Below the pieces are notes generated by a model. That model was not told the DNA's origin. It was given only the letters and a program-made list of their open reading frames with translations, and did not search any database. A program made the position numbers and the translations under genes. From DASRDB01 sp035652815 (GTDB taxonomy: Bacteria > Chloroflexota > Ktedonobacteria > Ktedonobacterales > Ktedonobacteraceae), in the NCBI GenBank assembly GCA_035652815.1, contig DASRDB010000001.1, positions 248,001-312,000 of the forward strand: a stretch of 64,000 nt of DNA. Reading direction: 5' to 3'. Of this stretch, positions 59,984 through 64,000 are shown piece by piece. Position 1 is the first letter of the stretch. Each line of letters starts with the position of its first letter.

Positions 59984-60946
59984 TTATGAAGGCGGCCTTC
60001 CTCGTTGTTGCTTCCCCTGCTCGACCTCAGACTTATACTGCTCAATTGCTTCTGGTGTGCTATACCAGCGTCCGTTGCGCTTCACAGCATCAATCCGGCC
60101 ATTGCGTGCTAACCAGCTTATATATTCGAGGGAATAACCGGAAGCGTCAACCAGTTCGCGTAGGGGCTGATAGCCGGGAACGGCGGCGCATGCTTCAAGG
60201 TAGAGGTCAAGGCCGGATTCAACAGAGCGACCTATTAAATTGAGCAAAGGGCCATAATTTCCAGTGTTAGCAGTATTCAACCCATGAATGTAACGCGCTC
60301 GCCAGTCATTGAGCAACAGAGCCGGAGGGTAGCCTTCCTGCATGAGCATGAGATTGAGTAGCAAGCGACCCACTCTACCATTGCCATCTTCAAAGGGATG
60401 TACAGCTTCAAAACCATGATGGGCAATGGCTGAGCGCACAACGGGATCATATTGCAGCCCCTCACCATAAATCCATCTTACCCATTCTTTCATCAGCCCT
60501 TCCACTTGATAGGCTGGGGGAGGAGTCATATTAGAACCACGAATATACACAGGAACAGTGCGAAAACGGCCTTTTCCCTCTAGAATTTTGTCCATGACCA
60601 GACTATGCAACTTTAAGATGGTTTCGATAGAGATGCGCTCTCTTTTCTCTACTAACATCGTGACATATGAATAGGCTTCGGCATGGTTCGTTGCCTCTAA
60701 ATACTCTCGTAGTGGATGTCCATGCACAGTAATGCCGTAATCAATGACCATCTGCGTCTCATGTAAGGTCAGGCTATTACCTTCGATGGCGTTGGAATGG
60801 TAGGTGAGAAAAACGCGCAGATCTTCATTTAAGCGCCGAACGGTATCAACGGGCAAAGGACGATGACGATCCAATTCTGCTTTTTTGCGTTTGATGCGTT
60901 CCGCGAGGCGCGGGTCCAGGTGCGGACGATCTTGCTTGCGTGGCAT
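59984..60946 (-). CDS. Fic-domain AMPylase with internal inhibitory motif
   Basis: 320 residues. The Fic motif HPFEDGNGRVGRLL starts at His183 and is complete, so the protein should transfer AMP (or another nucleotide) to a target hydroxyl. The inhibitory helix motif (S/T)-x3-E-(G/N) is present before the Fic core as SNAIEG at 51-56, making it a class II, self-inhibited Fic. The C-terminal ~60 residues look like a winged helix (LVDASGYSLEYISWLARNGR; IDAVKRNGRWYSTPEAIEQY). No antitoxin gene is adjacent. Target unknown. Confidence 0.9.
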   Translation of the reverse strand: MPRKQDRPHLDPRLAERIKRKKAELDRHRPLPVDTVRRLNEDLRVFLTYHSNAIEGNSLTLHETQMVIDYGITVHGHPLREYLEATNHAEAYSYVTMLVEKRERISIETILKLHSLVMDKILEGKGRFRTVPVYIRGSNMTPPPAYQVEGLMKEWVRWIYGEGLQYDPVVRSAIAHHGFEAVHPFEDGNGRVGRLLLNLMLMQEGYPPALLLNDWRARYIHGLNTANTGNYGPLLNLIGRSVESGLDLYLEACAAVPGYQPLRELVDASGYSLEYISWLARNGRIDAVKRNGRWYSTPEAIEQYKSEVEQGKQQRGRPPS

Positions 60947-60966
60947 GTCAACTTCCAGATAGAAAA

Positions 60967-61013
60967 ATAAATGTCACGGGTAGCAGTATATTACCACTAC
61001 CCGTGACATTTAT
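60967..61013. repeat. Inverted repeat, family F
   Basis: Seventeen-base arms (60967-60983, 60997-61013) with 13-base AT-rich loop, core TGTCACGGG; shares the core with 61622-61660. It lies between Fic and the response regulator. Confidence 0.82.
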
Positions 61014-61042
61014 CAATTCTCCGGTTTTTCCGCTTCATCCAG

Positions 61043-61480
61043 TCAGACACCATCAAGTTGATGCCTGCTCTGCCCCCTGGCCAGCGCTACACCTTCTTCA
61101 GAGGCAGCAAGCATTTGCTCTATAAGAGCGAGCAGTTCGTCTAGCTCAAAGGGTTTATAGAGCAGGGGAATGCCCTTTTGTTGCAATGTCTCTTGCTGTT
61201 CGCGCATCTCGCGAGTGGCGGCGGTACAGACCATGACCGGTATGTGCCGCGTTCCAGGATACAGCTTGAGTTTTTGTAAGAAAAGCAGACCTTCATAATG
61301 GTATCCGAGCTTCGCGTCCAGGATAATAAGATCAGGACGCATCTGCTCGACCTCGGTTATCTCCTCAAAAGCGATCAGGGAGTCTTTTACTACATAGCCT
61401 TCGGATTCTAATACCATGCGATACAGGTCCAGCAAACTTTGGTCGTCGTTGACAACCAGAATGTGAGAACCTTTTTGCAT
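61043..61480 (-). CDS. Single-domain response regulator
   Basis: 145 residues from the ATG at 61480 (GGAGG five bases upstream; an ATG at 61501 adds seven). Receiver landmarks: ILVVNDDQSLLD acidic pocket, phosphoacceptor Asp55 in IILDAKLGYHYEG, MVCTAA switch Thr, LLYKPFELDEL with Lys109. The C-terminus is a short Arg/Gly/Gln tail. One acidic-pocket position is Asn (NDD). No kinase or output domain is adjacent. Confidence 0.85.
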   Translation of the reverse strand: MQKGSHILVVNDDQSLLDLYRMVLESEGYVVKDSLIAFEEITEVEQMRPDLIILDAKLGYHYEGLLFLQKLKLYPGTRHIPVMVCTAATREMREQQETLQQKGIPLLYKPFELDELLALIEQMLAASEEGVALARGQSRHQLDGV

Positions 61481-61621
61481 GCATACCTCCACAAGATACA
61501 ATTTTTAAGTCTCTTTCCCGCAAATTGTCCAGCCCCCACAACTCACAGGATTTTACATTCGATCACACATTATTACTATTGTTCACGTTATAAAAAGGAA
61601 AAACGTTTCAAAATATATAAC

Positions 61622-61660
61622 ATGTCACGGGGAGTCGAAATATTCGACTCCCCGTGACAT
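61622..61660. repeat. Inverted repeat, family F, downstream of the sedolisin gene
   Basis: Perfect 18-base arms (61622-61639, 61643-61660) with ATA loop, core TGTCACGGGGAGTCG. On the minus strand it follows the sedolisin stop by 26 bases. Confidence 0.82.
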
Positions 61661-61685
61661 ATATCAATACCTTCTGCGAGCGGTA

Positions 61686-63506
61686 TCAGCGCATCGCTAC
61701 CAGATCAGCAGCAAGCTTCGTCGCGTCAAAGCTGCCCCAGCCAGTTGCCATATCATAACCAGAGGTGACGGGATACGCGCCGCCGTTGAAGCCCAGGTCG
61801 TTGTTTGAGGGCGCGCTGGGATTGCTGGGCGGCGTGACATCATGGAAATCGCTGCCGTAGCGCGAGCCACTACCGATCCTGTAAAGGGACGGGTTGAGGA
61901 AGCCAAGTGTTCCCTTACCTGCCTTTGTCGCCTGCTGGTTGGCAAGTACCACCATCGCGGCCCACATAGGAGCAGCAGCCGAGGTGCCACCGACCGTCAC
62001 CCAGCCACTTGCGCCACCGAGACCACCGCTACACGAGGAACCAGCCGTACAATAAATTGGGTAGCCAGTCGCGGGATCGGCATCGAGCGAGACATCAGGC
62101 ACTTCACGCATACCGTTGGAGTACGAATTCTTTACGCCTGGCCCGCTCTGCCACGATGGCTGCTTCCAGAACTGGCTGATGCCACCACCGCCCGCGCCGC
62201 CAAGAAAGCCGCCGTTCCACACCGTCTCAGTCGAATAGCTGTTATTGCTATTCAGCGTCAAATTGGTGCCGCCAACGCCAGTGATGTAGGGCTGCGCGGC
62301 TGGATCATCGGCGTTGAGCGAAAAATCGTAGCTGCCGCCCTGCAACTGGAAGCAGCTTTCGCTGCCGCTATCGCCAGCCGCAACCAGAATCGTCTGTCCC
62401 TGCGCGGCGGCTTGCTGGAAGAACTGGTTCTCCTGATTGGCTTCCTGCTGCCCCATGTTCTTCTCGCAATCGCCCCAACTTACGCTGATGACCGATGTGC
62501 GGTCTTTGACGATGCGGGCGAACTCGTCGTTGTAGCCCTGCGTGGTATTGGGGGCTTCGTAGACGAGAATTTTGGAGAGATTGGGGGCCATGCCCAGCAG
62601 CACCTCGATATCCAGTTCGACTTCGATTGCGCCCGCGCCCGGCTGACCATTGAAGCCATCCAGGACAACGTTCTGCAACGGCACATTTGCGCCGCCAAAG
62701 CACTGCGCATAGGCCTGAATATCGCTCTGCGAGTAGCCATCCAGCTCAAAGACGCCGACGGTCTGGCCTTCGCCATGCAGTCCCTGGTTGTGCAGGCCAT
62801 CGTAGTTGTAGGCCTTCGAAAACTGACTGGGAATGTAGGCCACCTGCGTGCCGCCGCTCGTCCCTGGTCCCGGGCAGTTACTCGCGCGCGGATTGCTCGC
62901 CGCGATATGCTTCGGACGAATGGGCGGATGATAGTACTGCGTGGCATTGTCCAGGCCCGTGAGCGAGACGACATACGAGGCCAGATAGGCCGGAAGCGTG
63001 GGGGGCGAGGCGTTGGCGTAGAAGACACGCCCATCGGGGTCGCGGTAGTCGTTGATGGTCACGTGGAAAACGCGCTCTGCCAGGGGCTGCGGCCCACTGA
63101 AGTCGATGAGGCCGGTGTAGGTCTGGGTGACGGAAAAGCCTTGCTGTTTCAAATAATGTATGACCGCCTCTTGCTGGTCATAGGTGGGACCAAATTCGCT
63201 GGCGAACTGGTTGGGTGTCAGATACCGGTGATAATCGGGGGAAGATGGATCGTAGAGCCGCTGTAACAGGCTGCTCAAACGCTCCTGGTTGCGCAATGCC
63301 AGTCCGATACCCATGCGCAGGGTACGCCCAGATGTGTCACGACCCTGCAACTTGCTCACCTGAACGAGAGACGGCACGCCGCCTACGTTCATCGGTTGAA
63401 GCTGAGCATCTGCGCGCGCCGAGGAAAAAAGCCGACTGGGGAGAAGATAACCGCCGAGAATGAGTACTGCTAGAAGTACGATCGATACTCCTATTTTTTT
63501 GCGCAC
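61686..63506 (-). CDS. Secreted S53-family serine-carboxyl peptidase (sedolisin/pro-kumamolisin)
   Basis: About 606 residues from the GTG at 63506 (AGGAGG five bases upstream); an upstream ATG at 63620 would put 38 odd residues before a good signal sequence. After the signal (KKIGVSIVLLAVLILGGYLL) comes the pro-domain (about 45-200, VFHVTINDYRDPDGRVFYAN). Mature catalytic residues: Glu295 and Asp299 in EVELDIEVLLG, the oxyanion Asp379 in AAGDSGS, and Ser509 in GGTSAAAP. The calcium site lies near the C-terminus (DFHDVT; GYDMATGWGS). Such peptidases are acid-active and common in acid-tolerant soil bacteria. Confidence 0.93.
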   Translation of the reverse strand: MRKKIGVSIVLLAVLILGGYLLPSRLFSSARADAQLQPMNVGGVPSLVQVSKLQGRDTSGRTLRMGIGLALRNQERLSSLLQRLYDPSSPDYHRYLTPNQFASEFGPTYDQQEAVIHYLKQQGFSVTQTYTGLIDFSGPQPLAERVFHVTINDYRDPDGRVFYANASPPTLPAYLASYVVSLTGLDNATQYYHPPIRPKHIAASNPRASNCPGPGTSGGTQVAYIPSQFSKAYNYDGLHNQGLHGEGQTVGVFELDGYSQSDIQAYAQCFGGANVPLQNVVLDGFNGQPGAGAIEVELDIEVLLGMAPNLSKILVYEAPNTTQGYNDEFARIVKDRTSVISVSWGDCEKNMGQQEANQENQFFQQAAAQGQTILVAAGDSGSESCFQLQGGSYDFSLNADDPAAQPYITGVGGTNLTLNSNNSYSTETVWNGGFLGGAGGGGISQFWKQPSWQSGPGVKNSYSNGMREVPDVSLDADPATGYPIYCTAGSSCSGGLGGASGWVTVGGTSAAAPMWAAMVVLANQQATKAGKGTLGFLNPSLYRIGSGSRYGSDFHDVTPPSNPSAPSNNDLGFNGGAYPVTSGYDMATGWGSFDATKLAADLVAMR

Positions 63507-63804
63507 AATAACCTCCTTCTTCAGCAAGGATATTCCGTCTGCTTGAAAAAACGCGGTTGCGCACCGGAATGGGAGATAATCAGGGGGGATTTTCGGGCTA
63601 TTACCAGATTTTTCCAGCATCCAGCTTGACTAGAAGCCCAGTAAGGAGTATAATGCACCATGTAATGACTGTTTGCATGGCAGGGAACATGCCGCTCGAC
63701 AATTCTGTTCCCTTGTAAAGACGCTAAAGAGTTCCGAGCAATCCTCTTAGAAGATTCTCCTTCTGCATGCATGTTCATTCTGATATCAGTTAGCGGCATT
63801 GCTC

Positions 63805-63885
63805 CCGTATCCTTATACGGCCTGCTCCTGGTATTCCCCTGTCAGCACAGTGCTTTCAGGATGATAACGCGCCTGTCAGGGGCGC
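63805..63885 (+). promoter_or_regulatory. Structured 5' leader of the DEAD-box helicase gene
   Basis: Three small hairpins: CCGTAT-CCTT-ATACGG (63805-63820), CCTG..AGCA/TGCT..CAGG (63838-63860) and GCGCC/GGCGC (63869-63885), followed by AAAGGA. A leader of this kind is known in cold-responsive helicase genes; here it is inference. The 63507-63804 stretch holds no gene that I can support. Confidence 0.35.
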
Positions 63886-63909
63886 ATTGGCCGAAAGGAT
63901 TTTTTTGTC

Positions 63910-64000
63910 ATGTCTTCTTTTAGTGAATTTGAGTTGCAGCCCGCGACCTACGCGATGCTGGCAAAGATGGAGATTTCAGAGCCGACGCCAATTCAGGAAC
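63910..64000 (+). CDS. DEAD-box RNA helicase, 3' end beyond the window
   Basis: Thirty codons are visible, beginning MSSFSEFELQPATYAMLAKM and containing the Q motif pattern (F...EL.......EPTPIQ) that recognises adenine in DEAD-box helicases. AAAGGA lies 13 bases upstream of the ATG. The catalytic motifs are outside the window. Role likely in RNA unwinding, ribosome assembly or cold adaptation. Confidence 0.8.
   Translation, partial: MSSFSEFELQPATYAMLAKMEISEPTPIQE

Noticed and set aside
61842..63266. A 474-codon open frame antisense to the sedolisin gene
   Set aside because: Shadow of a GC-rich coding region; the sense protein has a complete catalytic set.

Overview
This 64 kb window looks like chromosome from a Chloroflexota bacterium, most likely class Ktedonobacteria. 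That placement is inference: it rests on HTH-TPR regulators, BNR-repeat and S53 secreted proteins, a GH99-like fragment, soluble GAF-MCP sensors, moderately high GC, and intergenic space full of palindromic repeats. No database search was possible. No rRNA, tRNA, CRISPR array, phage or complete insertion sequence is visible.

Layout. 0-5.4 kb: a thiolase cut by the window edge, an ECF sigma/anti-sigma pair, two truncated genes joined head to head at about 3,280 (C-terminal half of an Rpn-type protein; C-terminal half of a GH99-like protein) and a membrane-anchored BNR-repeat protein. 5.7-16.4 kb: mostly central metabolism, with a HEPN protein plus pyruvate phosphate dikinase, SRPBCC protein, RNase D-like exonuclease with HEAT repeats, isocitrate dehydrogenase, beta-carbonic anhydrase, SGNH lipoprotein, PhoU and a PIG-L deacetylase. 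16.5-23.8 kb: hicAB toxin-antitoxin, murJ, an operon DUF503 / WecG-type glycosyltransferase / heptose-phosphate kinase / heptose-phosphate adenylyltransferase, then upp. 24-28.7 kb: an HTH-TPR regulator with an internally duplicated HTH, a PHP phosphoesterase, a second TPR regulator lacking its HTH, and an M55 D-aminopeptidase. 28.9-32.5 kb: dienelactone hydrolase, a single-domain response regulator and a soluble chemoreceptor. 32.7-43.6 kb: LppX-like lipoprotein, DHA2 MFS exporter, a membrane protein with an Arg-rich tail, a 1,011-residue FHA x3/ABC ATPase/ABC-2 permease fusion, coaBC and an AIM24 protein. 43.7-46.1 kb: an AT-richer restriction-modification pair. 46-53.4 kb: MEDS sensor, Nudix hydrolase, URO-D-like protein, M6-like metalloprotease and a two-component system. 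53.6-64 kb: trmD, a nonsense-broken YdeI gene, ftsK, RNase J, Fic, a response regulator, a sedolisin protease and the start of a DEAD-box helicase.

The most striking feature is the repeats. At least six families of long, often perfect inverted repeats sit between genes, and several supply or overlap the stop codons of neighbouring genes. One array is translated in frame inside the N-terminus of the MFS exporter. One REP hairpin is nested inside a larger palindrome. Several small promoters with near-consensus -35/-10 boxes and 17-base spacers were found, and many starts are TTG or GTG chosen by a good Shine-Dalgarno sequence.
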